DNA of 64,000 nucleotides from Arachnopeziza araneosa (taxonomy: Eukaryota > Ascomycota > Leotiomycetes > Helotiales > Arachnopezizaceae), in NCBI GenBank assembly GCA_003988855.1, contig QYAI01000012.1, positions 124,001 through 188,000 on the forward strand. The letters run 5' to 3'. Every line of letters begins with the position of its first letter. Within the stretch, counting starts at the first letter, position 1. The position numbers and the translations under genes were made by a program. This document shows positions 1 through 11,453 of the stretch, one piece after another. Below the pieces are notes generated by a model. The model worked only from the letters and a program-made list of their open reading frames with translations. It ran no database searches and was not told where the DNA came from.

Positions 1-1164
1 TTGTTGTTTTGTCCACAAGAAACTTCTAAGAAAACTCGAGATATATTGAGAAATATACTTTTGTGATTATATCATACCGAGATATATAAGTCTTTTGGAT
101 CCAGAAACTAAATCCCATGTCCATCTTATGCGTTGAAATAGAATAGATTGTTTCGATTCTGAGCCCTCCGATCTGGCGTACTTTTATAATGAGATTTATG
201 TAAACATGAAGGTATTGTGCATTGGCAACAGTTGAAAAAGGCTACTTCGAATAGCAAAATATGTGAACTAGCCTCTTCTGGGGATGTTATTGGTGAGTGC
301 GCGGCTGACAGGTACTGGATTCCCATGTTGTTTATTCTTTCTTATAGAAAAAGCGATTTGTCGAGTCGTGGATTGAGGGGGCACCCATCGGGGATTTCAC
401 AGCAGCTTGATCCTGGAAGCTTGGGACAGGGTTTCTGGGACAGACAGCGGACGGACACGTGCACGATCGCAGGCGATTCGAGGGCGGTCCGCTCCCTGGC
501 GAAGATCAAATTGGCATCGCAAGAGGGCGTAAGGCGAGGAGCATAAAAGAGACACTGCCTCAAGAATGATAGTAAAAGAACCTCCTTATTTCACTTACAA
601 CACTAGAAGAATCAGCTCTACTCTTTAAACTAAGATTCTCTTAAAAATAACTGTTTGTTATAATATTTGCGTGTAAAGTACCTCAATTTTTTTTACAGTG
701 TTGAAGTCGTGGATATGTAGAACTGTTACTCGGGCTCTGCGTTATTGGTTGATGGTGAAAACAGTCTTCTTGCTTGCTCAGCCACAATCAACGCCTACGT
801 AGGCTCAGGTCGACTCTTATTTGACCAGAAAATTTGTGGCTTTTTTAGAATCGCCAACTGGTTTTTCTGCCGAGCAAGGGCTTGAAATCCATAGTATTCG
901 GACCAAGATTGTAACCTATTAAATAATGCATGATGGCAGAGTGGACTCTACAGCCCATCTCGTGGCATACTCTTCTAATTCGGAAACTCGGTGTGGTTAG
1001 TATATGAACAGCCCAAAATCGGTTCGCATGAGACTTAAAATATTCGTCAAACTTTTTGAAGATTCACTTGCACTTCAAATTACACATTTTCTTAATAAAC
1101 CGTTGGCTAGATCCAATTGTTATCTTAGAAGACGGTAGTTTATTCTTCATCAAGGAAAGACAAC
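1..1164. other. AT-rich intergenic region at window start
   Basis: No credible gene is seen on either strand. The longest open frames (about 110 codons near 217-546 and 73 codons on the opposite strand) overlap each other, begin without ATG and show no recognisable motif. The stretch presumably holds the promoter of the gene starting at 1165. Confidence 0.5.
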
Positions 1165-2259
1165 ATGGTGGGCAAAGCCGCTGATTACCAGACGGTGTTC
1201 AACTATAGAGGGGATAGCCAGCTTCTGCTACCAACAAGGCCAACATCAGCGTCACGAAAACGATATACCGAGGAGAGGAGGAAAGAAGTTGCATTTACAA
1301 GAAAGATTGGTGCTTGCGATGCCTGCCACAAGAGGAAAGTGCGAGTAGGTCACCTCGAATATCCTAACTTCATCAAAAGTCCAACCATTTAATATCTTCC
1401 TTTAGCATCGAGAGAGTTAGTTTGATTGAATGATACTAATGCTATTCAGTGTACTCACCACGCATTGGCACATGCTAGCCATGTCAAGCCCAAAATAGAA
1501 CAAGCGCAAGGAAATAAGCTTGAAGATATAAAGTCTTCCTCGATCATTGATGTTGATAGCCGCGATCTGTTCAACACAACTTCGCATTCCTCGAGCGAGG
1601 CCACGGTGGAAGCGACGAACCTCGAAGTTTCTATGCAGTCACTACAGGTTATAGAGCCCGCATCGATAACGCATCCTTCGAGCCTATTCTCAACTCTGGG
1701 AGAAAAACGACAACTGAGTGTGAACTCCTTGACTGACACCTTACGACCGCTTCGCAAGACACTGAAGATGGATCCTCCAAAGAACTTTTCAATGGATAAT
1801 CGAGTACTCGGTAAGATGATTACTAAGAATAGCACTACACTTGGCTCTGGGGATAGCCTATTTCTCTCGTCTGAAAACAATCAAGCTTCGGGGTTGGAAT
1901 TTTCACAAACATCAGATAATGTTGCTAGATTTCAAGACATGGAACCGACCTCGTTTGATACATGGACAGCATTCTTTGAGTCTCCAAATCTAGAAGCTGC
2001 ACCTTGGCTAAGTGATGATATCTCAGTCTTGCATAAAAGCTCTTCAGTGATGGACTTTGAACTGGACGCGGAAACGTTCCAAACGCCTCAAGACAATGCT
2101 CCACACCTGAGCTTCACTGAATCCCATTCAGGTTCTCAAAACTCAATTCAATACCCATCATCGCACGTTGCGTCCGCTCTAACTCAAGGCTCTATCAATG
2201 AGGATGAAAACATAGGGATCGTCATGTCTTCTCAAAAACAACTATGGTATCAATTCTGA
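1165..2259 (+). CDS. Atypical (half) zinc-cluster protein, putative regulator
   Basis: Two exons, 1165-1344 and 1450-2259, joined by a 105-nt intron (GTAGGT donor, ACTAAT branch, TTCAG acceptor), give 329 residues. The splice is supported because it restores the motif CDACHKRKVRC (C-x2-C-x6-C, about residues 51-61), the first half of a Zn2Cys6 domain, preceded by a basic stretch (RRKEV, TRKIG). The second cysteine triad is missing. The sequence after the motif is His-rich for a few residues (CTHH) and then Ser/Thr/Asn-rich and probably disordered. Half-clusters with C-x2-C/H and a following CTH are, to my knowledge, common in uncharacterised fungal nuclear proteins. A role in transcription is inferred. 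An earlier acceptor at 1405 would run into a stop and was discarded. A further 3' exon cannot be excluded. Confidence 0.65.
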
Positions 2260-2694
2260 TACACAAGGGTTGGGTCACTTCAGTTTTTTGCAGGAGTACA
2301 ATACGGTTCTCGTAGCTCAGGCAAATATTTGGCCTACACGAAGACACACTCTCTGGAGGACAATTCTCTTCACTACGCAGTTCTCAGAATGCAGTGCAGT
2401 AACAAATATGATTGAGTACATGAGAATGAAGCATGTTTCTGAATGACTAGGAGTATATCAAAGAGGATGACTTGTAGGAGTAGAATGAAATTATTTTAAC
2501 GATTATAATGCCTTATTGAATCGCTCCCACTCTCCACTAGAAGATCTCAAAATTGGGTGATGTTTGATGGAAACTAGGACTCACCAGATTTGACAAGCCA
2601 CTAAATTCGCGACCAAGAGCAAACAAGTCAAACATCCTAGCAGGCATTCCATTTCAACCCTTCCACATCTGAATCGCATCTTTAATCACAAAAT
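2260..2694. other. Intergenic, about 435 bp
   Basis: Contains the 3' flank of the zinc-cluster gene and the promoter and 5'UTR of the snRNP gene. No open frame or repeat of note. Confidence 0.5.
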
Positions 2695-3565
2695 ATGGCA
2701 ACATCATTTGGTCTATCTGGTGGCCCTCCACCAAACGCAACGTACGTGTCATTGCACTCCGACACGTACCAGCGCATTGCTAACAACATGTAGCCTCTAT
2801 GTGCGCAACCTCGAAGAGCGCATCAAGCCTGACCAACTTAAAGAGGCTCTTAATGAGCTCTTTTCCGAGTATGGCGAGATTATCGATATTGTCGCAAAGA
2901 CGAATCTGAAAGCTAAAGGCCAGGCATTTATTGTCTTTGACTCCATAGAGTCTGCACAAAAGGCCATTGAAGAAGTCCAAGGTTTCGAGCTTTTTGATAA
3001 ACCTATGCAGTTGGCTTTTGCAAAGACGAGGAGCGATGCCAGTGTGAAGCGTCATGGAGGTGATGACGAATTTGAGAGTCACAAGCGGAGAAGATTAGCT
3101 GAGAAGGGTACGCTGGTATTTCTGCTTTATCACACAGGGACTAAATTAGCTACAGACAAAAAGAAAGCTGCTGAGGCCGCGGAGGAACAGAAGAGATTGA
3201 AGAGAGCTGGTGCTGCTCCTGGTGTGGTTCCAGATGTCAATGCCAGGCCGGTCAAACCCACAAGGGGTGGCGGACTCAAATCTACGGGCGGTGGTGCTGC
3301 GGCTGTCATTCCTGATGAATACCTGCCGCCGAACAAGATTCTGTTTGTTCAGAACTTGCCTGAGGACTACGATATCGATGCTTTGACTGCCATCTTTGGT
3401 AGATTTGAAGGTTTCAGGGAAGTTCGATTGGTACCTGGAAGAAGAGGAATTGCGTTCATCGAGTATGAAACTGAGCAAGGCGCCATTAGTGCGAAGGAGA
3501 ATACAGCTGGCATGGCGCTAGGAGATGGCACACAACTCATGAAGGTCACTTATCAAAGACAGTAG
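2695..3565 (+). CDS. U1A/U2B''-type snRNP protein with two RRMs
   Basis: Three exons (2695-2741, 2794-3107, 3150-3565) encode 258 residues. RRM1 (about 16-95) has RNP2 LYVRNL and RNP1 KGQAFIVF and is followed by the family-typical DKPMQLAFAKT strand. A Lys/Ala/Glu-rich linker leads to RRM2 (about 180-255; RNP2 ILFVQNL, RNP1 RGIAFIEY). In this family RRM1 binds a hairpin of U1 or U2 snRNA in the spliceosome; fungi often have one protein serving both snRNPs, so I do not choose a symbol. The start ATG at 2695 gives a short N-terminus before RRM1 and is followed by a canonical GTACGT donor. The second intron is only 42 nt and in frame, so unspliced mRNA would add 14 residues. The gene is tail-to-tail with the V-ATPase gene, 146 bp apart. 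Confidence 0.9.
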
Positions 3566-3711
3566 GGGTTTCAATCTGTAGGATAAAAGTTCTTTTGGGA
3601 GTTGGTGACCAAAAGTATCTAACAATCAATGCACTGCCCGAACTGTATCGCTGATGCTACATGAAAATATGATATTCGAACAGTTCACTCTCCCTCAGCT
3701 CTTCTTCTTGA

Positions 3712-4883
3712 TTAAAAGATGACATCAGCGTCTTCCTGCTCTCCGAGGATATCTGCTGCAGCATTTTCCTTATCACTGTCAGGTTGCCCAGCCCCCGCTT
3801 CTTTCGCAGCAACAGCATCTCGTTTCGCTCTCATCTCTGCATCTTGTATGGCAGTATCTCTCTGCTTCTTGCCTTGCACCTAATTTACAGTTAGCTCTGG
3901 CCGACGGAAAGAGCGCTAGAAGCTCACTTTCTTCAACCTATAAAACTCCTCTCTGTCAAGCTCATCTAGCTCGGAGTTAATATCTACTACTTGTCAGTCC
4001 TTAGGTGACATTATTATTAAAGTCCCGTTCTTACATTTGATTGTGTTCTCCGTCCTTGGAATGATCACATGTTCACTGAAACTCGTTAATGTGTGCTAGA
4101 GCTAGCTCTTCAGATTACTCACATGGCATTAACTACGAATAATTAGCTAATGCCACATATTATGAGTGAAGACTTACCTCTCCGATTAACTACTTTAATG
4201 ACTTCGTCCAAAATGACAAAGGCAGTCTGAGATGGTTAGTCAACTCCTCGGCTTCTTAATAAGAATCCTTACTTGTAGACTAGCCAGCTCCACCAATGTC
4301 TCTACAGCCCTGGCATACGTTTCCCGGCAGCGCTGTACCTGTTGTCCGCCCTTACCAAGACCAGTCAAGCCGAAATCATTATTTCCTTCGGTAGTGAAAC
4401 TTTCGAAAGCTGGTAAGAATACACCAGACACGTTCTCCTGTTTCGTTCGTACGCGGAAACGAGCAGACTTTGCTGACTCTTGGACTTGGTAGCCAATATC
4501 TCCTCCAACTGCGTAGGTGACTTCTGCCAAGGAGAAGGCTGCAATCTGCATGACTCTTCCCATTTTACGTTTGGCTTCATCAATTCGTCTTGTAATCTCT
4601 GGTAAGCGTTAGCATACGTGAATAAGAGGAGCATATGCTCCTGTATACCTCGGAAACGTCTGTAAACCAATTGTTAGCGATAGCTGTAACGTAGAATGGG
4701 CAACGTACTTGGTGAGAGCCTCGCTCTTTCTCTTCAACAAATCGTGGCCAGTTTGAGCTCCTTTTAGCTTTGATTTCATCAAGCCTAATGATTGCCGGGT
4801 CGGGAATACCGCCTCTCGATTCTGCACTTTGTTAACTCTGCCAACCAGTATCTGCTTCATTGTCTTACCTGCGCACCAGACAT
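3712..4883 (-). CDS. vma8: V-type proton ATPase subunit D
   Basis: Nine exons on the minus strand (4883-4869, 4821-4709, 4659-4649, 4598-4273, 4226-4178, 4132-4123, 4075-4035, 3983-3928, 3879-3712) give 262 residues. The protein matches the V-ATPase D subunit throughout: NREAVFPTRQ, LGLMKSKLKGAQTGH, the helical RRIDEAKRKMGRVMQ, then GNNDFGLTGLGKGGQQVQRC, ETLVELASLQ and VNAIEHVIIPR. Subunit D forms the central rotor stalk of the V1 sector and couples ATP hydrolysis to proton pumping at vacuolar and other endomembranes. Two exons are tiny (11 and 10 nt), but the conserved protein sequence demands them. The acidic tail ends DADVIF. It is head-to-head with the Syf1 gene (354 bp between start codons). 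Confidence 0.95.
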
Positions 4884-5237
4884 CTTGATTAGTTTGGCTT
4901 TTCAAATATGCTCGGAATCACAGGTTGCTCCTGGGTGCAAGAGCTAGAATCTGAATCAATTGGCCGCCTGGATCGAGCTCGAACAGTGTTCAAGTTCGGT
5001 CTTTGCTAGGGTTCTCGATAAGAAGCTGTTGAAGCTTCCCACTACGTCAACCCATAAGGCACGTTGTGCTAGCGTCGCAAGGCTCCAAGGCTGCAACGCT
5101 AAAATTATCATTTTCGAACTCTTGGTGATAGAGGACATCATTTATTTTATCTTCGTCCTTTCATCATTGTATTTTTTTTACAGCCTATCGCAAGTTCTCA
5201 TCGCAGGCGAAGGATGCCTGGTGAGCTCTTGCCCACA
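4884..5237. promoter_or_regulatory. Shared bidirectional promoter region vma8 / syf1
   Basis: A 354-bp interval separates the divergent start codons of the V-ATPase D and Syf1 genes. It holds both 5'UTRs and presumably a shared core promoter. No specific site was identified. Confidence 0.5.
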
Positions 5238-7806
5238 ATGGCTGCTCCCAGCTTCTCTAAGTCGAAGCTAGCCCAAGGGAAACCAGATTTATACCTGATT
5301 GTAAGCTGTTCTGTCCAGTCTCAGAAGACTTTTAAGCTGACTGTTCTCAGTCTGAAGAAGATACGATTTACGAGCAAGATATTCTCCGCGATCCCGGAAG
5401 CACCAAACCATGGCTCGCATATATCGAGTTTAAGTTTAAACACGGTAGCCTTCAAGAACAAGCGTTTGTTTTGGAAAGAGCATGTCGACAACTCCCTCGA
5501 TCGTATAAACTCTGGAAAATGGTACATCAATTGGTTATAATTCGTCCCAGACCACGGCTAACAGAAGATAGTATTTAACTCTTCGAACAAAGCATTTAGG
5601 AAAGCTCAACCCGGCCATTTTTGCGTCTGAATATGCGAAGGTCAACTCCCTCTTCGAGCGAGCTTTGATTCTCCTCAACAAAATGCCGAGAATATGGGAG
5701 ATGTATCTGTCGTTTCTGCTCCTCCAACCTCTTGTTACGCTGACCCGCCGAACCTTCGATCGGGCTCTCCGAGCTTTACCTCTCACGCAGCACAATCGTA
5801 TTTGGGCACTGTACAAACCCTTTGCAAATTCTGCTTCAGGAGATACTGCGGTCAAGATCTGGCGCCGGTACATGCAAATTCATCCTGAAGATACTGAAGA
5901 CTTTATTGAGCTGTTAGTTGAAATGGGGCACTACACGGACGCGGTGAAGAAGTACATGGATATTTTGAATAATCCGAAGTTTAGAAGCAAGAATGGCAAA
6001 GGGCACTATCAGTTATGGAGCGAAATGGTTGATCTGCTGGTTGAACATGCCAAAGAAGTTGAAACTGGAGATGAAGCGGGAATAGACGTGGAACTTATCA
6101 TTCGCAGTGGCATCGACCGATTTGCGGATCAGAGAGGGAAATTGTGGTCTGGCTTAGCAACATATTGGATCACAAGAGGAAGCTTCGAAAGGGCCCGAGA
6201 CGTGTTTGAGGAAGGAATCACGACCGTCATGACCGTGCGTGATTTCACCTTGGTCTTTGACTCGTATGTTGAGTTTGAAGAAGCCATCACAGGTGCATTG
6301 ATGGAGGATGCGGCTGGTCGCTCAGAGAAAGGAGTTGTGAATGAGGATGCCGACTTCGATCTGGATATTCGAATGATGCGATTTGAACAGCTGATGGACC
6401 GACGACCTTTCCTGATCAACGATGTTCTTTTACGGCAAAATCCTAACAATGTTTCAGAGTGGAACGTCCGGATAGGATTGTGGGGTGATAACAAGCAGGA
6501 GGTGGTACGAACATACGCAGATGCAATTGCAGCTGTCCAACCAAAAAAAGCTGTGGGCAGATTCCATGAATTATGGACTAATTATGCTAAGTTCTATGAG
6601 AAAGGTGGAGATATTCGAAATGCCAGGGTAATCATGGAGAAGGCTGTTAAAGTGCCTTTCAAGTCAGTCGCAGAATTGGCCGACATGTGGATTGAGTGGG
6701 CGGAAATGGAGTTGAGAAATGAGAACTTTGACGAAGCTGTGAAAATCATGGCCAAAGCCGTTCAAGCCCCCAAACGATCCACTGTCGATTATTTTGACGA
6801 AACATTGTCGCCTCAGCAGAGAGTACATAAGAGTTGGAAACTTTGGAGTTTCTATGTCGACCTTGTTGAGTCCGTATCAACTCTTGAAGAGACCAAAAAA
6901 ATATACGAACGGATCTTCGAACTACGGATTGCTACTCCTCAAACGGTAGTAAACTACGCCAACCTACTCGAAGAGAACCAATATTTTGAAGAATCCTTCA
7001 AAATATACGAGCGTGGTCTGGACCTTTTTTCTTATCCAGTTGCTTTCGAACTCTGGAATCTCTACCTCACGAAGGCGGTAGACCGGAAAATTGGTATCGA
7101 GCGTCTCCGCGACCTTTTCGAACAAGCTGTCGAAGGTTGTCCTCCAAAATTTGCTAAAGTTCTGTACCTCATGTATGGTAACCTTGAAGAAGAACGTGGC
7201 CTCGCCCGTCACGCAATGCGCATTTACGAACGCGCTACTCGCGCCGTGTCCGATGACGATCGTGCTGACATGTTCAATTTCTACATTACCAAATCCGCCT
7301 CGAATTTTGGACTGCCCTCTACACGTCCCATCTACGAGCGGGCGATTGCCGCGCTGCCTGATAAAGATGCGCGAGATATGTGTCTTAAATTTGCAGATAT
7401 GGAGAAGCGGCTTGGCGAAATCGATAGAGCTCGCGCCATTTACGGCCACGCCAGCCAATTTTGTGATCCACGCACGAGTCCTCAGTTCTGGGCGAAATGG
7501 GAGGCTTTTGAGGTGCAGCATGGTAATGAAGACACGTTCAAAGAGATGCTTCGCATCAAGCGAAGCGTGCAGGCAAGTTTCAATACCGATGTCGGATTCA
7601 TTGCATCACAGGCGCTAGCCAGAAGTCAAGCCGTTGGTGGTGAAGATAGCGATGAAGGAGAGAGCGCGATGGAGAGGCTAGAGCGAGAAGCAAGAGCACC
7701 GGTTGGGTTCGTCGCTGCTTCTGATGGACCTGTAGCTGGGAAAGGGCTGCAGAACGCTGTTGTGGAAGCAAATCCAGATGCGATTGACGTCGATGATGAA
7801 GATTGA
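5238..7806 (+). CDS. syf1: Pre-mRNA-splicing factor Syf1 (HAT repeats)
   Basis: Exons 5238-5300, 5351-5521 and 5572-7806 encode 822 residues, close to the usual length of fungal Syf1. The N-terminus reads into the first HAT motifs (LRDPGSTKPWLAYIEFK, ERACRQLPRSYKLW). Many HAT repeats follow across the protein, each with a Trp and a downstream Pro/Tyr-Glu-Arg (examples LWSFYVDLVE, IYERIFELR, YERATRAVSDDDRADM). The C-terminus is acidic and ends DAIDVDDED. Syf1 is a scaffold of the Prp19-associated (NineTeen) complex in the activated spliceosome. Introns of 50 nt each have clear signals; the second has GGCTAAC before its acceptor at 5571. The upstream ATG at 5238 is supported because exon 1 splices in phase to the conserved SEEDTIYEQDILRDP region. 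Confidence 0.95.
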
Positions 7807-8301
7807 AACCACAACCGAGTTTGGGAGGGATATTTTCTCTGGCGTTTGGGCTTATATGCATTGGGTGGCGTTGTTATGGAAGAGTCAGGCTTCGAAGGCC
7901 GGATTTTAGCACTCACTGCTCGACGCAGAACTTCCTTTGTATGTATGCTAGTGATTGAAATAGCGAAATGATAGTGGGAGTAGAGAGCGAGGGAATGAAT
8001 AGCTACTCATCTCAAACGCCGAAAAGTTACCTTCTCAGTCAACTTTTACTGCTGTTGTCCCGCTGAAGTCTGAACAGGGTCGTTCAATGTCCAGTTATGG
8101 TTGAAATGGTACACTCCCTCTACAGCACAAGACATTTAATGATGGGTGAAAAATAGCTTAGAAGACTTAATCGTATTAGACATTGAAACATTAACACTAC
8201 AAGCCTTCTCCACCCCCACACCAGCTCTTACACAACAATCCGCATTGCTTCCAACCTTCACACCGCAACCAATTTTTTTTTTTTTAAATCACACCATAAA
8301 T
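7807..8301. other. Intergenic between convergent genes, poly-T tract
   Basis: The 3' flanks of syf1 and of the GPI protein gene meet here. A run of T residues lies at about 8273-8285. No gene seen. Confidence 0.5.
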
Positions 8302-8910
8302 CTACAACACCAAGCCAACAACAGCGGCCAAGACCAAAGCACCAGCTCCGCCGGCAACAGCGTTTACGTTAGCAGCACCAGTGAATTGCTTAGCAGTGCT
8401 GGAAGCAGTCTTTGATGGGGCACCCGAAACAGATGAAGCCTTGGTGGTGGTAGCAGGAGGAGGGGTAACGACAGCGGCCTTTGAGGTGCTCTTGGCAATG
8501 ACGGTGCTCTTGATGGTTGAGTTGCTGACGTAGTGGGTGGTTGGCTTGACGGTGGGCTTCTTGGATGACTCCTCAACAGGGCAGACGGTCTAGAGGGGAT
8601 TAGTTGGTGCTTGGAACGGTGAGATGAATGCATTGGGAAGACGAACGGTGTACAAAGCGATAGTGCTGGTGGTAACCTTGATAGATTCGGCTGGGCAGTT
8701 GGTGACAGTTGGGGCGCAGCTGGTAATGGTGAATTCCTTGGTGGTGTAGACCTTTGGAGAGAAGAGATGTTAGAATGATGTTCTGGAAGTATGTTCCTGG
8801 ATCGGGATAAATACAGTGCTGGTGGTCAAGGCAACAGAGCTGTTGGTGGCAGTGGCGGAAGAAACAAGAGCAGAAATGGCTGCGAGAGCCACGAGCTTGA
8901 AAGAAACCAT
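8302..8910 (-). CDS. Small GPI-anchored Ser/Thr-rich cell-wall protein
   Basis: Three exons (8910-8815, 8751-8647, 8589-8302) encode 162 residues. Residues 1-21 form a signal peptide (MVSFKLVALAAISALVSS, cleavage near SATA). The mature N-terminal part carries TTKEFTITSCAPTVTNCPA with paired cysteines, a pattern I associate with small fungal wall proteins. A Thr/Ser/Lys/Pro-rich stem follows. The C-terminus is a GPI-type signal: small residues GGAGA followed by LVLAAVVGLVL and stop. The likely place is the plasma membrane or cell wall. No enzymatic domain is visible and the biological role is unknown. Confidence 0.85.
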
Positions 8911-9813
8911 CTTGTGTGTTTGGAAAATTTGGTGCTAAAGAGCGTGGGTAGTTGGAACAACTGAAGGTTGGAAGAAAGACTGCGGGTTGGAAAGAGTAAG
9001 CTTAAAGTGATGGGAGGCGAGGGAAGGAAAGCGGGTTCATGGATCATTGGCTTTATATATCGAGGTGAAATTGGGCTGAAGATTCTGTCATGCTATATCC
9101 CGCCTTCATTGAAAGTGGCTTGTGGATGACATTCTGGATCTGCATGGCCTAACTCAAATTTGTGGACGTTTAGGAACACGAGCGCGAGATTTCAATCATG
9201 TTGAAGCATCACAGGCTCCGTTACGCCCTGGAAGAGGGTAGATTTCGACCAGAGTTGGACTGCCTCTCTTCCACGGGGATTGACACGACGAATTCTCTGC
9301 AACGAAAAGGGACTCGGGACTGTTGATCCAGGGTCAAAGCACGTGTTGTGTAAACAGCAAAACAAAAGACGCAGCAGCCTGGGAGGATGTTTGGGATGTG
9401 TGAAAGTGGCGTCGGGCGGTTCCTGACTGAACCAATTCGGGCCCTGTGGGCTGGGGGATTGCTGAAAGTAGTTCAGCCACCAAGCAGTGTGGCTGTAAAT
9501 AATTGATGCCAAGGAGCCGGAGGAGATTGAAAGGGGTTGAAGGGGCTTTTTCGTGCTGACTCGGACGGCACCTTGATTGTGAGTACGAAATTCTTCTGAG
9601 ACTCTTTTTCTTCTTTGTGCTCACATCATCCGCCAGGTGGATGATGAGACGTCTGCACGAGGTCTGATCCTGCAAACTATTGGCTGGAGGTTTCGCGTCT
9701 GCCATTGCATCGATTGAAAGGAAGTGATACTTACTCTTGTGTTCTTGCACGAGAATCCCATTTAGTGCTTGCACAGGAGCGCTTCGAGTGATGGTTGATG
9801 CTCCAAAGAAGCG

Positions 9814-9856
<43 letters not shown>

Positions 9857-10277
9857 GATGATGTTGATGATGATGATGGTTGCCGATGGCCATGTGCGCG
9901 GAGGGAAGGAACAAACAGTGCAGAGCACCTGCCAATTGAACTTTACATTTGCCATGCTACCTATCCATTCCCAATTCAAGTTGGATTTCCTTCTCCTGCT
10001 CATCACTCTTCTCAGTCAGCTACATTCAAGATTCATCCTCCAAAGTCAAATATCGTCAAAAAGTCTCAAGCGAGCACGTATCATCTATTACCTTTGTCAT
10101 AACAAAGCCTTGTACAGCTTTCGAAACAACAAAGACCTTCCGTTTGCAACAATAACAACATCCTGCTATCATCGACAAGGAAGTCAGCTTTCTCAAGTCT
10201 TATTATCTCATCTATCAAGCTAGCCCTTCTCCTTCGTCTCAGGAGTCTACTTCAACATATCCGAGACGATTGCCAAC
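8911..10277. other. Divergent intergenic region, 1.37 kb
   Basis: Lies between the starts of the GPI-protein gene (minus) and the short-protein gene (plus). Apart from a trinucleotide repeat at 9815-9879 no gene is seen. Open frames here are antisense shadows or translate the repeat. The last 300 bp are pyrimidine-rich, as is common for fungal 5'UTRs. Confidence 0.45.
9815..9879. repeat. (GTT)14 microsatellite followed by GAT/GTT repeats
   Basis: Fourteen uninterrupted GTT units span 9815-9856. They are followed by a mixed GAT/GTT run to 9879. The repeat lies about 400 bp upstream of the start codon at 10278 and could be in a promoter or 5'UTR. Confidence 0.95.
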
Positions 10278-10872
10278 ATGTCTACTTCTGACGGAGCTCC
10301 TGCTGAGCAGATCAAGGGTTTGGCTTCTCCCCAATAGCTTCCCTTATTTCCAGCTCTAATTCAAGCAGAACTTAGATTCGCTGCCGGGCCGTCTAACACA
10401 ACATCTCAGCAAGCTGATCTGTTCGTTTCTCAACGCAAAGATGAAATTCCACTCGGGAATCAGGTGAACAGCCCTTCAACCACAGATAAACTGGGTACGT
10501 ATTATTCTGCTTCCTCATGGTCGATATTTATGCCCACTTCACCATTTTGCTCTTTGCTCATCGTCTAGCCCTTCTCAAACAGCATCTCTTGACTATTTCC
10601 CCCCTCCTATTTTGCAGCCAAACCACAGCTCTAACTCACTTACAGACGCACTCTCAACCACACCCTCTCGCACTCAACATCGTAAAAGCTCCACTCCCAC
10701 CTGGGGTGAGGTCGAGCGTCCCGACCGTGATGCAGCCTTTCATGCTAAACATGCTGAACTCTTTGGCAAAAGCTGGACCGGTAAGATCAAGGACAAAGTC
10801 AAGGACAAGGTCTCAGGATGGAGAAAAAGTGATGAGAATGATACTTCTCCACCTTCCGAGGAAAAGAAGTAG
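10278..10872 (+). CDS. Short hypothetical protein
   Basis: Exons 10278-10317, 10354-10494 and 10646-10872 give 135 residues. The model rests on frame continuity and clear signals: donor GTACGT at 10495 and branch CTAAC shortly before the acceptor at 10645. The 10618 acceptor was rejected because it shifts into a stop. The protein starts MSTSDGAPAEQIKALIQAEL, has a Ser/Thr/Gln-rich middle, and a charged C-terminal part with TWGEVERPDRDAAFHAKHA, the repeat-like KIKDKVKDKVSGW and an acidic/lysine tail. No signal peptide or membrane segment. I do not recognise the family; the amphipathic K-I/V-K-D-K segment could form a helix. Confidence 0.6.
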
Positions 10873-11453
10873 CCAGTCTCTTGTGCGTTCCTCGACTGCG
10901 AAAGACAAGAGCTCATGCATGGGGCAGAGTTTGAGAAGGGAGACTTTTATAAATAGAACTGGGGTTGCTGCATACTTGATGAGGCGCGTTTTAACTGCAC
11001 ATGCTGCATCTGGGGTGCTTTAGGTTGCGTTGCTTTTAGCGCCGAGCCTATCAGAATTGACTCGAGACCTTTTAATAAGTGGCTACTTTTATTGTGATAT
11101 TTTACCCGATGTTAAGATTGAGCTCTTAGACGTTTTTGACACTATAAACTCTATTAGAAATTTAGCATTCACAACAAGAGAAGAAGTTTTCATGTTCAAT
11201 GCGGAACTACAATTTCAAGACAAAAGCAGATGTCAGGAAACGAATGGAGCTGAATAGCTATCTGTGAAAAAGCTCTTATTAAAAGGCCACGGCCAAACAG
11301 AGGAAACATACAACCAAAACAGCTCAACGACCAATCACCACGGACTCTTTGAAATCCACCAAAGATAACGCATACACTTTTCATCCTCAACTGTCTTCTC
11401 TCAAGGAAATAGAAACTCAAAATAAAATACAAAGAGTAAAACCCTTGGAAGCT
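10873..11453. other. Intergenic, 581 bp
   Basis: Convergent 3' flanks of the short-protein gene and the F-box/UIM gene. No gene seen. Confidence 0.5.

Noticed and set aside
217..563. Overlapping frames on both strands at the window start
   Set aside because: The plus-strand frame (217-546) has a non-ATG start, and neither frame shows recognisable residues; mutual overlap suggests chance.
1345..1405. Shorter 61-nt intron in the half-zinc-cluster gene
   Set aside because: Its acceptor leads to a stop after four codons and does not restore the third Cys, unlike the acceptor at 1449.
9737..10223. Open frames encoding poly-Val, poly-Leu or poly-Asn runs
   Set aside because: They are translations of the (GTT)14 microsatellite in three frames and have no protein-like flanks.
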